Shown here in pieces: positions 39,117 through 48,695 of a stretch of DNA of 64,000 nt. The notes beneath the pieces were generated by a model. That model was not told where the DNA came from. It saw only the letters and a program-made list of their open reading frames with translations, and made no database searches. Position 1 is the first letter of the stretch, and every line of letters starts with the position of its first letter. The stretch spans positions 163,877 through 227,876 of the forward strand of contig NZ_JAHQZU010000006.1 of the NCBI RefSeq assembly GCF_019061185.1. Reading direction: 5' to 3'. Both the position numbers and the translations under genes were made by a program. Source of the stretch: Paracoccus sp. Z118 (lineage in GTDB: Bacteria > Pseudomonadota > Alphaproteobacteria > Rhodobacterales > Rhodobacteraceae).

Positions 39117-41093
39117 TCAGGCGTCCTTCGGCAGCACCCGCAGGCGCAGTTCGCGCAACTGCTCGTTCGTCGGTTCGGACGGGGCGCCCATCATCAGGTC
39201 CTCGGCCCGCTGGTTCATCGGGAACATGATGACCTCGCGGATGTTCTGCTCGTCGGCCAGCAGCATCACGATCCGGTCGATCCCCGCCGCGCAGCCGCCG
39301 TGGGGCGGGGCGCCATAGCGGAACGCCTTGACCATGCCGCCGAAGCGCTTCTCGACCTCCTCGCGGCCGTAGCCGGCGATCTCGAAGGCCCGGAACATGA
39401 TCTCGGGCTTGTGGTTGCGGATCGCGCCGCTGATGAGTTCGTAGCCGTTGCAGGCAAGGTCGTATTGGTAGCCGAGCACCTCCAGCGGATCGCCGTTCAG
39501 CGCCTCCAGCCCGCCCTGCGGCATCGAGAAGGGATTGTGGCTGAAGTCGATGCTGCCGTCGTCCTTGCGTTCATACATCGGGAAATCGACGATCCAGACG
39601 AACTTGAACTGATCCTCGTCGATGAGGTTCAGCTCGCGCCCGATCTCGGTGCGCGCCCGCCCCGCGACGGCCTCGAAGTCCGACGGCCTGCCGCCGAGGA
39701 AGAACACGGCGTCATCTTTCCCCAAGTTCAAGCTTACCCTGATTTCTTCGCTCTTCTCAGGTCCAAGTGCTTTCGCAATGGGACCGGCAGCCTCGATAGC
39801 GCCAAAATGCACATCGATCAGCTTTTGGGCATCTGATTTGTCAAGTGTATCACCTGATCGAAGCAATGAAGCGATACGCTTCAGCCATTCAATCGTGAGG
39901 TCTTCGCCTTGTGCGTCGGCGACCTCCAAGAATGACTTCAATTTGTCCTCGTCGACCTCACCGCTTTCGACCCATTGGGAGCCGATACTGTGGATTGGGT
40001 GAGCGGTCCGCTTCCGCCAGAAGATATACCCCATCCCCGGCAACCCTTGCTGCTGGGCAAAGGCATTCATCCGGTCCGCGAACTTGCGCGAGCCGCCGCC
40101 GGGCGCGGGGATGGCGCGGATCTCGGTCCCCTCCTGCTCCAGCAGCTTGGCGAAGATGCCGAAGCCGGAGCCGCGGAAGTGATCGCTCACGTCAACCATC
40201 TCGATCGGGTTGCGCAGGTCGGGCTTGTCGGTGCCGTATTTCCGCAGGCTTTCGGCATAGGGGATCAGCGGCCAGTCGGCGTCAACGCGGCGCCCGCCTC
40301 CGAACTCCTCGAACAGGCCCTGGATCACCGGCTGGGTGGCGGCGAACACGTCCGCTTGCTCGACGAAGGACATCTCGATGTCGAGCTGGTAGAAGTCGGT
40401 CGGCGAGCGGTCGGCGCGCGGGTCCTCGTCGCGGAAGCAGGGGGCGATCTGGAAATAGCGGTCGAAGCCCGCCACCATGATGAGCTGCTTGAACTGCTGC
40501 GGCGCCTGCGGCAGCGCGTAGAACTTGCCCGGATGCAGGCGTGAGGGCACGAGGAAGTCGCGCGCCCCTTCCGGCGACGAGGCGGTGATGATCGGGGTCT
40601 GGAACTCGGTGAACCCCGCATCCCACATGGCGTCGCGCAGCCATTTCACCACGCGCGAGCGCAGCATGATGTTGTTGTGCAGGCTTTCGCGGCGCAGGTC
40701 GATGAAGCGATAGGCGAGGCGCGTTTCCTCGGGGTAGTCGTGGTCGCCGAAGACCGGCAGCGGCAGGTCGTCGGCGGGGCCGAGGATTTCCACCTCGGTC
40801 GCATAGACCTCGATCTCGCCGGTCGGAAGCTTGGGGTTGACCAGCGAGGCATCGCGCAGCTTCACCTTGCCGTCGATGCGGATGACGGTCTCGGCGCGCA
40901 GCTTCTCCAGCACCGGAAAGGCGGGCGAGTCGCTGTCGGCGATCACCTGGGTGATGCCGTAATGGTCGCGCAGGTCGATGAACAGGACGCCGCCGTGGTC
41001 GCGCACGCGGTGGACCCAGCCCGACAGGCGGACCTGCGATCCGGCATCGGCGGCGGTCAGCTGGCCGCAGGTGTGGCTGCGATAGGCGCTCAT
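39117..41093 (-). CDS. aspS: Aspartyl-tRNA synthetase with internal insertion
   Basis: 658 residues, about 67 longer than the ~590 usual for the family. The anticodon-binding OB fold covers 1-105 ([24 protein letters not shown]). The catalytic domain has motif 2 [24 protein letters not shown] and motif 3 [19 protein letters not shown]. The GAD insertion domain covers about 280-430 in normal enzymes. The extra sequence lies between FWR (358-360) and [12 protein letters not shown] (434-445) in the GAD region. The frame stays open and all catalytic blocks are intact, so the enzyme is probably active. The ATG at 41093 gives the conserved [12 protein letters not shown] start. The enzyme charges tRNA-Asp, and possibly tRNA-Asn if the organism lacks AsnRS. 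Confidence 0.95.
   Translation of the reverse strand: MSAYRSHTCGQLTAADAGSQVRLSGWVHRVRDHGGVLFIDLRDHYGITQVIADSDSPAFPVLEKLRAETVIRIDGKVKLRDASLVNPKLPTGEIEVYATEVEILGPADDLPLPVFGDHDYPEETRLAYRFIDLRRESLHNNIMLRSRVVKWLRDAMWDAGFTEFQTPIITASSPEGARDFLVPSRLHPGKFYALPQAPQQFKQLIMVAGFDRYFQIAPCFRDEDPRADRSPTDFYQLDIEMSFVEQADVFAATQPVIQGLFEEFGGGRRVDADWPLIPYAESLRKYGTDKPDLRNPIEMVDVSDHFRGSGFGIFAKLLEQEGTEIRAIPAPGGGSRKFADRMNAFAQQQGLPGMGYIFWRKRTAHPIHSIGSQWVESGEVDEDKLKSFLEVADAQGEDLTIEWLKRIASLLRSGDTLDKSDAQKLIDVHFGAIEAAGPIAKALGPEKSEEIRVSLNLGKDDAVFFLGGRPSDFEAVAGRARTEIGRELNLIDEDQFKFVWIVDFPMYERKDDGSIDFSHNPFSMPQGGLEALNGDPLEVLGYQYDLACNGYELISGAIRNHKPEIMFRAFEIAGYGREEVEKRFGGMVKAFRYGAPPHGGCAAGIDRIVMLLADEQNIREVIMFPMNQRAEDLMMGAPSEPTNEQLRELRLRVLPKDA
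39798..40013 (-). other. In-frame, low-G+C insertion within aspS
   Basis: Codons 361-432 replace a loop of about six residues (EGxEGM-like in related enzymes). The segment reads [20 protein letters not shown] and continues acidic and helical to [12 protein letters not shown]. By hand count 39721-39960 is 121 of 240 G+C (50%), against roughly two-thirds or more around it, with AT-ending codons rare elsewhere here. The low-G+C tract extends past the insertion to about 39715. No intein splice residues, no terminal repeats and no target duplication are seen. Confidence 0.8.
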
Positions 41094-41162
41094 CGGTCGG
41101 TTCCCTTCGATCATCCGGCCCCGCATACACTTGCTGCGGGGTGCGAAGTCAAGGTGAACGCG

Positions 41163-41885
41163 TCAGAACGGCCGCACCACGTTGCCGGACCAGAAGAACT
41201 CGCCCATCCCCATGGTGAACAGCACGTTCCCGGCGATGGCGTGCAGCAGCCAGGCCGCGGGAAGGCCGCGCTTGAGATAGACATCCGCGAAGATCCAGCC
41301 GCCGACGAAGGTCATGACCGCGACGACCGGCGACCAGTACATCAGATGCGCGAGCGAGAAGATGAAGGCGTTCATCAGCCGCGCCGCCCGCCGCGTGGGA
41401 AACAGCGGGGCGTAGCGGTGGAAGAACAGGACGCGGAAGATCAGCTCCTGCGGGAAGGCCGAGAAGATCGGGTAAAGCAGCCACAGCATCAGCAGGAAGC
41501 CGAGCCTCTGGGGCGAGAGGTTCGGCACGAAGCCCGGATGGGTGGCGCGCATGACCAGCAGGCTGACGCCCGCCACCAGCAGCGTGAAGGCGAGCGTGCG
41601 GCCCCAGCGGATCTTTCCCCAGCCCCAGGCCATCTCGTGCCAGCGAAAATTGCCGGTGCGCCAGATCAGCAGCAGCCCGAGGATGCTGAAGACCAGCAGC
41701 GCGCCGATCATCAGGTTGGGGTCGAGGAACAGGGCGATGGCGACCGGAATCGCCACGAACAGGACCAGAAGCTCCGTCCACAGCGTCGCCGTGGAGGCCT
41801 GCTGCCCGGAAGGTTCGATGAGCACCCTGACCCTGTTCAGCCGCTGCCTTAGCGGACCGACCGTCTGTTCACCCACTGTCGCCAT
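41163..41885 (-). CDS. CPBP (CAAX/Abi) family membrane protein
   Basis: 240 residues with about seven hydrophobic segments. The protease motif region reads FPQELIFRVLFFHRY (about 145-159), where the first Glu of the usual EExxxR is Gln. Later motifs SLAHLMYWSP and LLHAIAGNVLF keep their histidines. Intramembrane metalloproteases of this family process prenylated or bacteriocin-like peptides; with a Q-E pair the activity is uncertain. The 5' end overlaps the GH25 gene by 37 bases. Confidence 0.85.
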   Translation of the reverse strand: MATVGEQTVGPLRQRLNRVRVLIEPSGQQASTATLWTELLVLFVAIPVAIALFLDPNLMIGALLVFSILGLLLIWRTGNFRWHEMAWGWGKIRWGRTLAFTLLVAGVSLLVMRATHPGFVPNLSPQRLGFLLMLWLLYPIFSAFPQELIFRVLFFHRYAPLFPTRRAARLMNAFIFSLAHLMYWSPVVAVMTFVGGWIFADVYLKRGLPAAWLLHAIAGNVLFTMGMGEFFWSGNVVRPF

Positions 41886-42637
41886 TGCAACGGACTCCCG
41901 AAAAACGCGTTCAGGTCCACGTTGCCGCTGAAGCCCGGTGCAGTGCCCGTGCCCGAATACTGCCAGAACGTCCAGCGCGCCCCCGGATAGGTCCGGCGCG
42001 GGTGGTCCGCGACCGACCGCAGCCAGAACTCGGCCGGGAAGTTGCGCATGTCGGCCTCGCGGTAGAAATCGACCGTCGTGTAGACCACGGGGCGCTGACC
42101 GTAATACTGCTGCAGCACCGACATGAAGATGCCTACCTCACGATGAATCTCCGCCGGGGACGGCTTGTACCGGCAGGTCCGCGACGTGTGGACCCATTCC
42201 AGATCCACAACGGGCGGAAGCGATCCGCGTTCCCTCGGGACGTTGGCGATATACCAGGCGGCCTGTTCGGCGCCCCCGCGGCAGAAGTAGTAGAAGTGAT
42301 AGGCCCCGCGCGGAATCCCGGCGGCGCGGGTCTGCGCCCAGAACCGGCGGAAGGCCGGGTCGGCGTGATCGCCCCCCTCGGTCGCCTTGATGAAGGCGAA
42401 CTGGATGCCCGCACGGCGCGCGGCGTGCCAATCGACATCGCCCTGATAACGCGAGACGTCCACGCCGTGGACCGGCAGGTTGTAGGGATGGCCGCTGGTC
42501 CAGACATGCGGCTTGGTATCGCCGAGCGCCGGCACCGCGCCGCCGACATGGGTCGCGCCGCGCGGCCCCCCGCCGCCGCCGCACGCCGTCAGAACCGCCA
42601 GCGACAGCACTGCCGCTATCTTCAGAAGCTTCTTCAC
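41849..42637 (-). CDS. GH25 lysozyme-like lipoprotein
   Basis: 262 residues from a GTG start at 42637 (KKLLKIAAVLSLAVLTAC), giving a lipoprotein signal with lipobox LTAC and C19. The glycosyl hydrolase 25 domain follows, with VHGVDVSRYQGDVDW (D60) and the catalytic D145-x-E147 in PPVVDLEWVH, ending WTFWQYSGTGTAPGFSGNVDLN. It cleaves muramyl bonds in the periplasm. An in-frame ATG at 42700 would bury the signal 21 residues inside and is rejected. It is upstream of and overlaps the CPBP gene. Confidence 0.9.
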   Translation of the reverse strand: MKKLLKIAAVLSLAVLTACGGGGGPRGATHVGGAVPALGDTKPHVWTSGHPYNLPVHGVDVSRYQGDVDWHAARRAGIQFAFIKATEGGDHADPAFRRFWAQTRAAGIPRGAYHFYYFCRGGAEQAAWYIANVPRERGSLPPVVDLEWVHTSRTCRYKPSPAEIHREVGIFMSVLQQYYGQRPVVYTTVDFYREADMRNFPAEFWLRSVADHPRRTYPGARWTFWQYSGTGTAPGFSGNVDLNAFFGSPLQWRQWVNRRSVR

Positions 42638-42762
42638 TTTGCCTGCCCCTCGGGTCGTTTTTGTTTCCCGACTTATTCCACAGGGCGGGTGCAGCGTCAT
42701 CGCGGCCGCGTGAACGGCGCGATCACGAAGCCGTCAGGGCAGGCAGGTCCAGGAGCCGGGGC

Positions 42763-44142
42763 TCAGTTCAGGTCCGGCACCAGCTTGCCTGGGTTGAGGA
42801 TGTTGTTCGGGTCGAGCGCGCGCTTGATCGTCGCCATGACCTGCCATCCCTCGCCATGCTCGGCCGCCATCAGCGAACGCTTGCCGATGCCGATCCCATG
42901 CTCGCCGCTGATCGTGCCGCCGACCGCCAGCGCCCTTTCGGCCATGCGGGTGGCGGCGGCCTTGGCGTTCGCGATCTCCTCGGGGCTGTCCGGGTCCACC
43001 AGCAGCAGCGTGTGGAAGTTCCCGTCGCCCACATGGCCGACGATATCGCCGATCAGCCCCGCCGCTTCCATGTCGGCGGCGGCGGCGGCCACCTGGGCGG
43101 GCAGTTCGGTCATCGGCACGCAGACATCTGTGACGACGCCGGTCGCGCCGGGCCGCAGCTTCAGCGCGGCCCAGTAGGACTGATGCCGCGCCGCCCAGAG
43201 CTTGCTCCGCTCTTCCTGCGTGGTGGCCCAGCGGAAGCCCTGGCCGTGGCATTCCTCGGCCAGCGCGCCGAAGCCTTCCGCATCGGCGCGGACGGATTCG
43301 GGGCTGCCGGTGAACTCGACCATCAGATGCGGCACCTCCGGGTAGTCCGAGCCGAGATGCTGGTTCACCGCCTTCATCGCCATCGGGTCCATGAACTCGA
43401 TCCGGCCCATCTTGATGCCGGCCTGCATGGTCATGGCGACGCATTCCACCGCGTCCTCCAGCGTGGGGAAGGCGCAGACACCCGCCGCGACCTCCTCAGG
43501 CTGGCCGTGCAGGCGCAGCGTCAGCTCGGTGATGATCCCGAGCGTGCCTTCCGAGCCGATCATCAGCCCGGTCAGGTCATAGCCGTTGCTGGCCTTGGCC
43601 GCGCGCGAGCCGGTGCGGATGATGCGGCCATCCGCCAGCACCACCTCCAGCGCCAGCACGTTGGGGCGCATGGTGCCATAGCGAACCGCCGTGGTGCCGC
43701 TGGCGCGGGTCGCGGCCATGCCGCCGATGGTGGCGTTGGCGCCGGGGTCGATGGGGAACATCAGCCCGGTCGCGCGAAGCTCGGTGTTCAGCGCCTCGCG
43801 CGTGACCCCCGGCTGGACGACCGCGAGCATGTCGCCGGGCCGCACCTCCAGCACCCTGTCCATCCGCGTCAGATCCAGCGTCACCCCGCCCCGGACCGCC
43901 AGCGCATGGCCTTCGAGCGAAGTGCCCGCGCCCCAGCCGATCACCGGGACGCCGTGCGCGTTGCAGACCCGCAGCACGGCCGAGACATCCGCCGTGGTCA
44001 GCGGCCATGCGACCGCATCGGGCGGCGGCGCGCGGTGGAAGGTTTCCGAGCCGCCATGCTGCTCGCGGTCGGCGGTGGAGGTCGAAAGCCGGTCGCCCAG
44101 GATCTCGCGCAGTTCGGAAAGGGCGGCGTCGGGGATGGGCAT
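42763..44142 (-). CDS. FAD-linked D-lactate/glycolate dehydrogenase-type oxidoreductase
   Basis: 459 residues of the VAO/GlcD family. The FAD-binding PCMH domain covers about 35-215 (PVIGWGAGTSLEGHALAV, PGANATIGGMAATRASGTTAVRYG). The C-terminal cap (215-459) carries SGEHGIGIGKRSLM and the closing ALDPNNILNPGKL. The closest assignable activity is D-lactate dehydrogenase (cytochrome acceptor), though D-2-hydroxyacid or glycolate dehydrogenase are alternatives. AGGAG precedes the ATG at 44142. It lies 58 bases downstream of the M24 peptidase gene. Confidence 0.9.
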   Translation of the reverse strand: MPIPDAALSELREILGDRLSTSTADREQHGGSETFHRAPPPDAVAWPLTTADVSAVLRVCNAHGVPVIGWGAGTSLEGHALAVRGGVTLDLTRMDRVLEVRPGDMLAVVQPGVTREALNTELRATGLMFPIDPGANATIGGMAATRASGTTAVRYGTMRPNVLALEVVLADGRIIRTGSRAAKASNGYDLTGLMIGSEGTLGIITELTLRLHGQPEEVAAGVCAFPTLEDAVECVAMTMQAGIKMGRIEFMDPMAMKAVNQHLGSDYPEVPHLMVEFTGSPESVRADAEGFGALAEECHGQGFRWATTQEERSKLWAARHQSYWAALKLRPGATGVVTDVCVPMTELPAQVAAAAADMEAAGLIGDIVGHVGDGNFHTLLLVDPDSPEEIANAKAAATRMAERALAVGGTISGEHGIGIGKRSLMAAEHGEGWQVMATIKRALDPNNILNPGKLVPDLN

Positions 44143-44200
44143 GCGGGGCTCCTGCTGATGTGCCGGCAAGATAGCGCGGCGCATGGGCCGCGCAAGACGG

Positions 44201-46030
44201 TCAGCCTGCGGCCAAGGGGCGCGTGACGCGGATCAGCCAGTCCCGGTCCGGGCCCTCGACCAGCGGCGCGACCGCCTCGCGGATGCGGGCGTGATAGGCG
44301 TCAAGCCAGCCGATTTCGTCCCCCGACAGCAGATGCGGGGCGATCAGCCGCGTATCGATGGGCACCCAGGTCAGCGTCTCGAACCCGAGCATGTCGCGGC
44401 CATCGGGGCTTTCGGCGGCCTCGACGGCGATCAGGTTCTCGATGCGGATGCCGAACTCGCCCTCGCGGTAATAGCCCGGCTCGTTCGAGAAGATCATCCC
44501 CGGCTCGATCGGGATTCCCGAGCGGCGCGAGATGCGGGCCGGGCCTTCGTGGACGCTGAGCGCCGCGCCGACGCCGTGGCCGGTGCCGTGGTCGAAATCC
44601 AGCCCCGCCGTCCACAGCGGCGCGCGCGCCACCGCCTCGATGTCGCGACCCGAAAGCCCCTTGGGAAAGCGCAGCCGGCTGAGCGCGATCATGCCCTTGA
44701 GCACGCGCGTATAGGGATCGCGTGCGGCCTCGTTCGGCGGGCCAATGGGGATGGTGCGGGTGATGTCGGTGGTGCCGTCCTCATACTGCCCGCCGGAATC
44801 CAGCAGCAGCAGGTCGCCCGGCTGCACGGTGCGGTTGGTGGCGTGCGTCACCCGGTAATGGACGATGGCCCCGTTCGGCCCCGCACCGCAGATCGTGTCG
44901 AAGCTGATGTCGCGGGCCCCGGCCTCGACCCGGAAGCGTTCCAGCGCGCGGACGGTGTCGATTTCGGTGAACCGCCCCGGCACCTGCGCGTCGATCCACG
45001 CCAGCGCCCGGACCATCGCCGCCGCGTCGCGCAGATGGGCGGCGCGCATCCCGGCCAGTTCAGCGGGGGTCTTGCGGGCCTTGGGCAGCGCGACCGGGTC
45101 TGGGTCGGCGGCAATGGCGGTGCCCTGCCCTTCCAGCAGCCGGAACAGCCGTTCGGGCGCGGACTGCGGGTCGATCCGCACCGGCCCCGCCAGCCCCACC
45201 AGCGCGGGGGAAAGCGCGTCGGGCGGCAGGATCGTGACCTCGTTCCCCAGATGGGCCCGCAGGGCCGGATCGAACTTCGACGGCTCGGCGAAAAGGCTTA
45301 CCTGCCCGCTATCCTCGATGATGGCGAAACCCTGCACGACGGGATTGCGGGGGATGTCCGCGCCGCGGATGTTCAGCAGCCAGGCGATGGAGTCGGGCTG
45401 GGTCAGCACCGCCGCCCGCTGGCCCGACTTGCGCAGCACGGTGGCGATGTCGGCGCGGCGCTCATGCGGCTCGGCCCCGGCGAGGTCGGCGGGGTGGATG
45501 CGGACGGCGCCCTCGGGCCCGTCGGGCCGGTCCGGCCAGATCGCGTCCACGGGGTTGTCGATGGCGACCAGTGCGATGGAGGCGGGGCCGAGCCTCCGCT
45601 CCAGCGCCGCGATCTCGGCCCGCGTGTGCAGCCAGGGGTCGAAGCCGACATTGCCGCCGCCGGGCAGCGCCTTCAGCAGCCAGTCGGCGGCGGAGGTCTC
45701 GGGCCAGTTGACGGGGGTGAAGATCGCGGGATCTGTCTCGGCCCGCACCTGCACGCGGTAGCGGCCGTCGATGAACACCGCCGCCTGCGTCGCCGTGACG
45801 ATGGCAAAGCCCGCGCTGCCAGAAAACCCGGTGAGCCAGCGCAGGCGCGCGTCGCGATCGGCGACATATTCGCCCTGATGCGCGTCGGCGCGGGGGATCA
45901 GCACCGCGTCCAGATCCTGCGCGGCCATCCCTGCGCGCAGCGCTGCAATGCGAGGGGCCGCTGCCGCGGGGTCGGCCCCGGCGTTGAAATCCTGAAGCCC
46001 CGCGCCGTCCTCGCCCGCCTGCCGCGTCAT
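44201..46030 (-). CDS. Xaa-Pro aminopeptidase, M24B family
   Basis: 609 residues, the long three-domain form with two creatinase-like N-terminal domains (about 25-160 and 175-330) before the pita-bread catalytic domain. Metal ligands are visible: LLLDSGGQYEDGTTDITR (two Asp), FDHGTGHGVGAALSVHEGP (His), FSNEPGYYREGEFGIRIEN (two Glu). It removes an N-terminal residue next to proline. Probably cytoplasmic, as no signal is seen. It is 39 bases after cobT on the same strand. Confidence 0.95.
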   Translation of the reverse strand: MTRQAGEDGAGLQDFNAGADPAAAAPRIAALRAGMAAQDLDAVLIPRADAHQGEYVADRDARLRWLTGFSGSAGFAIVTATQAAVFIDGRYRVQVRAETDPAIFTPVNWPETSAADWLLKALPGGGNVGFDPWLHTRAEIAALERRLGPASIALVAIDNPVDAIWPDRPDGPEGAVRIHPADLAGAEPHERRADIATVLRKSGQRAAVLTQPDSIAWLLNIRGADIPRNPVVQGFAIIEDSGQVSLFAEPSKFDPALRAHLGNEVTILPPDALSPALVGLAGPVRIDPQSAPERLFRLLEGQGTAIAADPDPVALPKARKTPAELAGMRAAHLRDAAAMVRALAWIDAQVPGRFTEIDTVRALERFRVEAGARDISFDTICGAGPNGAIVHYRVTHATNRTVQPGDLLLLDSGGQYEDGTTDITRTIPIGPPNEAARDPYTRVLKGMIALSRLRFPKGLSGRDIEAVARAPLWTAGLDFDHGTGHGVGAALSVHEGPARISRRSGIPIEPGMIFSNEPGYYREGEFGIRIENLIAVEAAESPDGRDMLGFETLTWVPIDTRLIAPHLLSGDEIGWLDAYHARIREAVAPLVEGPDRDWLIRVTRPLAAG

Positions 46031-46069
46031 GCCGTCCCCGCCCGTTTGCCGATCATCCGACGCGCCGCC

Positions 46070-47941
46070 CTACCCAGCGAAACGCCGTGAAGAATGACCG
46101 AATGCCCGCGCGCGCTTCTTCGGATCGCTTTCGAACAGCGCGGCGAGTTGCTCCGTCATCGCGCCGGCAAGCTGCTCGGCGTCGGTTATCGTCACGGCGC
46201 GCTCGTAGTAGCGGGTCACGTCATGGCCGATGCCGATGGCGATCAGCTCCACCTGCTTGCGCCGTTCCACCATCGCGATCACGTCGCGCAGGTGCTTTTC
46301 CAGATAGTTCGCCGGGTTCACCGACAGCGTGGAATCGTCCACCGGCGCCCCGTCCGAGATCACCATCAGGATCTTCCGCGCCTCGCTGCGGCGGGCCATG
46401 CGGCGATGCGCCCATTCCAGCGCCTCGCCGTCGATGTTCTCCTTCAGCAGCCCTTCCTTCATCATCAGGCCAAGGTTGGGCCGCACCCGCCGCCACGGCG
46501 CGTCGGCGTTCTTGTAGATGATGTGGCGCAGATCGTTCAGCCGCCCCGGCGTCGCGGGGCGTCCGGCCTTCAGCCAGTCCTCGCGCGACTGCCCGCCCTT
46601 CCAGGCGCGGGTGGTGAAGCCGAGGATTTCCACCTTGACCGAGCAGCGTTCCAGCGTCCGCGCCAGCACGTCGGCGCAAATCGCCGCGATGGAGATGGGA
46701 CGGCCCCGCATCGAGCCCGAGTTGTCGATCAGCAGCGTCACCACCGTGTCGCGGAACTCGGTATCCTTCTCGACCTTGAAGGACAGCGGCGTGGTCGGGT
46801 TCGCCACCACGCGGGCGAGGCGGCCGGCGTCCAGAACGCCCTCCTCCTTGTCGAACTCCCAGCTGCGGTTCTGTTGCGCCTGAAGCCGGCGCTGGAGCTT
46901 GTTGGCCAGCCGCGACACCGCGCCCCGCAGCGGATCCAACTGCTTGTCGAGATAGGCGCGCAGCCGCTCCAGTTCCGCTGGATCGGCCAGATCCTCGGCC
47001 CGGATCTCCTCGTCATGGGCCTGGGTGAAGACCTTGTAGTCGGCGGAAGCCTCGCTGACCGGGGGCGGAAGTTCGGGCGGTGCGTCGGCGTCGGACATCT
47101 CGGCCTCGTCAGCCATCTCGTCGTCGGCCTGGTCGTCCATGCTGACCTGGGCCTGCCGCTCGTCCTGCGTCTGCTCCTGCGTGCGCTCGGGGCTGACCTC
47201 GGCGTCCTCGCCCTCTTCCTGCTGCTGGGGCGGGGTCTGGCCGGAATCGTCGTCTTCCTGCTCGGCGTTGTCCTCGGCATCGTCCTGCGATTCGTCGGGA
47301 TCGTCGCCAAGCTGGTCGGCATAGCCGAGATCGGCGATCATCTGCCGCGCCATGCGGGCGAACGCCGCCTGATCGGCCATCGAGTGCGCCGCCCGGTCCA
47401 GCGTGTCCCCGGCCTGCTGGTCCACGAAGGGCCGCCACAGATCGGCGACGTGCTGCGCAGCGGCGGGCAGCTTGCGCCCGGTCGCCGCCTGCCGCACCAG
47501 ATAGCCCGCCGCGACCGCCAGCGGCGCATCCGAGGCCTGCCGGATCTGGCCGTAACCCTTGCGCTCGGCGTCGAAGCCGATCTTGGCGTCGATGTTCGAC
47601 AGCGCGCCCGGCATCTCGCGCGCGCCCAGCGCCTCGCAGCGGGCGGTTTCCATCGCTTCGTAAAGCTCGCGCGCGACGGGGCCTGAGGGCGCGTAGCGGG
47701 CGTGGACCCCGGCGTCGTGGTGGCGGACCTTCATCGCCAGCGCATCGGCGGTGCCGCGCGCCATCAGCACCTCGTCGCGGGTCATCCGGCGGCTGACCTG
47801 CGGCAGGCGCATCGTGTCGCCCGCCACGCCCGAAGGATCGGCGGTGAAGGTGATGTTCAGCTCATGCTCCTCGGCCAGGGCGCGGGTCGCCTCGGTCAGT
47901 GCCTTCTTGAACGGATCTGCGGGGTTGTCGGTTTTCTTCAT
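46070..47941 (-). CDS. cobT: Cobaltochelatase subunit CobT
   Basis: 623 residues. Residues about 1-210 form the N-terminal CobT domain. About 215-300 is very acidic and Gln/Glu-rich ([20 protein letters not shown]), and a von Willebrand A domain lies from about 400 with the metal-site stretch [19 protein letters not shown]. With CobS it forms the AAA+ chaperone complex that drives CobN to insert Co2+ into hydrogenobyrinate diamide in aerobic vitamin B12 synthesis. cobS lies 2.8 kb upstream on the same strand rather than adjacent, with three unrelated genes between. Confidence 0.96.
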   Translation of the reverse strand: MKKTDNPADPFKKALTEATRALAEEHELNITFTADPSGVAGDTMRLPQVSRRMTRDEVLMARGTADALAMKVRHHDAGVHARYAPSGPVARELYEAMETARCEALGAREMPGALSNIDAKIGFDAERKGYGQIRQASDAPLAVAAGYLVRQAATGRKLPAAAQHVADLWRPFVDQQAGDTLDRAAHSMADQAAFARMARQMIADLGYADQLGDDPDESQDDAEDNAEQEDDDSGQTPPQQQEEGEDAEVSPERTQEQTQDERQAQVSMDDQADDEMADEAEMSDADAPPELPPPVSEASADYKVFTQAHDEEIRAEDLADPAELERLRAYLDKQLDPLRGAVSRLANKLQRRLQAQQNRSWEFDKEEGVLDAGRLARVVANPTTPLSFKVEKDTEFRDTVVTLLIDNSGSMRGRPISIAAICADVLARTLERCSVKVEILGFTTRAWKGGQSREDWLKAGRPATPGRLNDLRHIIYKNADAPWRRVRPNLGLMMKEGLLKENIDGEALEWAHRRMARRSEARKILMVISDGAPVDDSTLSVNPANYLEKHLRDVIAMVERRKQVELIAIGIGHDVTRYYERAVTITDAEQLAGAMTEQLAALFESDPKKRARAFGHSSRRFAG

Positions 47942-48104
47942 CGGGCTTCACGCGGTTTCCGGGCGGCCCGTCATGCGCGGGCGTGCCGGGGATTTCGGGG
48001 GCCGGCGTCATCCACCCTTGTCCGACATGTGTGCGCCGGTGTCGAGTGGGTCAGGAACCCGCCCGCCGGTCCCCGGCGTTGGAGGGCAGATGAACGGAGG
48101 CCCC

Positions 48105-48629
48105 ATGACCCGCCTGATGACCCCCCTGCTGCTCGCCGCGCTGTTTGCCGCCCCTCTTGCCGCGCAGGAGGCGGAGCGTCCCGTGCTGCGCGCCAAGGCG
48201 GGCTGCGAGGCGGGCGTGAAGGACGCCTACACCGCCGGCTATCTGGACGGGGTCGAGGCGGTGAAGGCGCAGCTGGGGCAGGCCACCGCCCGGATGCAGG
48301 AGCAGGTGCAGTCGCAGCTGAATGCCCAGCTTCGGCAGATGCAGCAGCAATCCGCGGCGGAACTCGACACCCGCATCGCCGCCGCGCAGGAGCAGGCGCT
48401 GGCCGATCAGGCGGCAGGCGCGGCGGTCCCGCCGGATACACGGATGCCCTCGCTGGCCGGCACGCTTCAGGCGCTGGATACAGGGGCGGCCCGCGCCGCC
48501 GTGCAGCCCTCGCGCCCTGCCGAGGGCGATCCCGCCGCCCTGCCGCCCGGCACGTCCATCACCATCACCGACCCGCAGAACCTGCCGCCGGAGCTGTTCC
48601 GGGCGCTGATGGCGTATGCTTCGCGCTGA
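48105..48629 (+). CDS. Exported coiled-coil protein of unknown function
   Basis: 174 residues. A Sec signal MTRLMTPLLLAALFAAPLAA precedes a mature chain starting near QEAERP. From about 45-105 the sequence is Gln/Ala-rich and predicted coiled-coil (QLGQATARMQEQVQSQLNAQ, then LRQMQQQSAAELDTRIAAAQ). The C-terminal third is Pro/Ala-rich with ITITDPQNLPPELFRALMAYA. Two ATGs with ribosome sites compete: 48090 (GGAGG before it) and 48105 (CGGAGG before it); 48105 places the signal at the start. It lies divergent from cobT, between the cobT and cobS genes. Confidence 0.7.
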   Translation: MTRLMTPLLLAALFAAPLAAQEAERPVLRAKAGCEAGVKDAYTAGYLDGVEAVKAQLGQATARMQEQVQSQLNAQLRQMQQQSAAELDTRIAAAQEQALADQAAGAAVPPDTRMPSLAGTLQALDTGAARAAVQPSRPAEGDPAALPPGTSITITDPQNLPPELFRALMAYASR

Positions 48630-48695
48630 GCCGGGGCCATTGCAGCCGCTGCCACCCTGTGCATTGCTCGGCAAGGCAAACAGACGGAGGCCGCC

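Noticed and set aside
35581..39318. A 1245-codon forward open frame
   Set aside because: It is antisense to the acetyltransferase, DUF1501, DUF1800 and the end of aspS, all with clear families; the frame shows only low-complexity Arg/Gln/Pro sequence.
39798..40013. Intein or group I/II intron in aspS
   Set aside because: The inserted codons begin K-R-T and end F-G-A with no Cys/Ser/Thr splice junctions or terminal His-Asn, it is too short for an intein, and the reading frame is continuous so no intron is needed.
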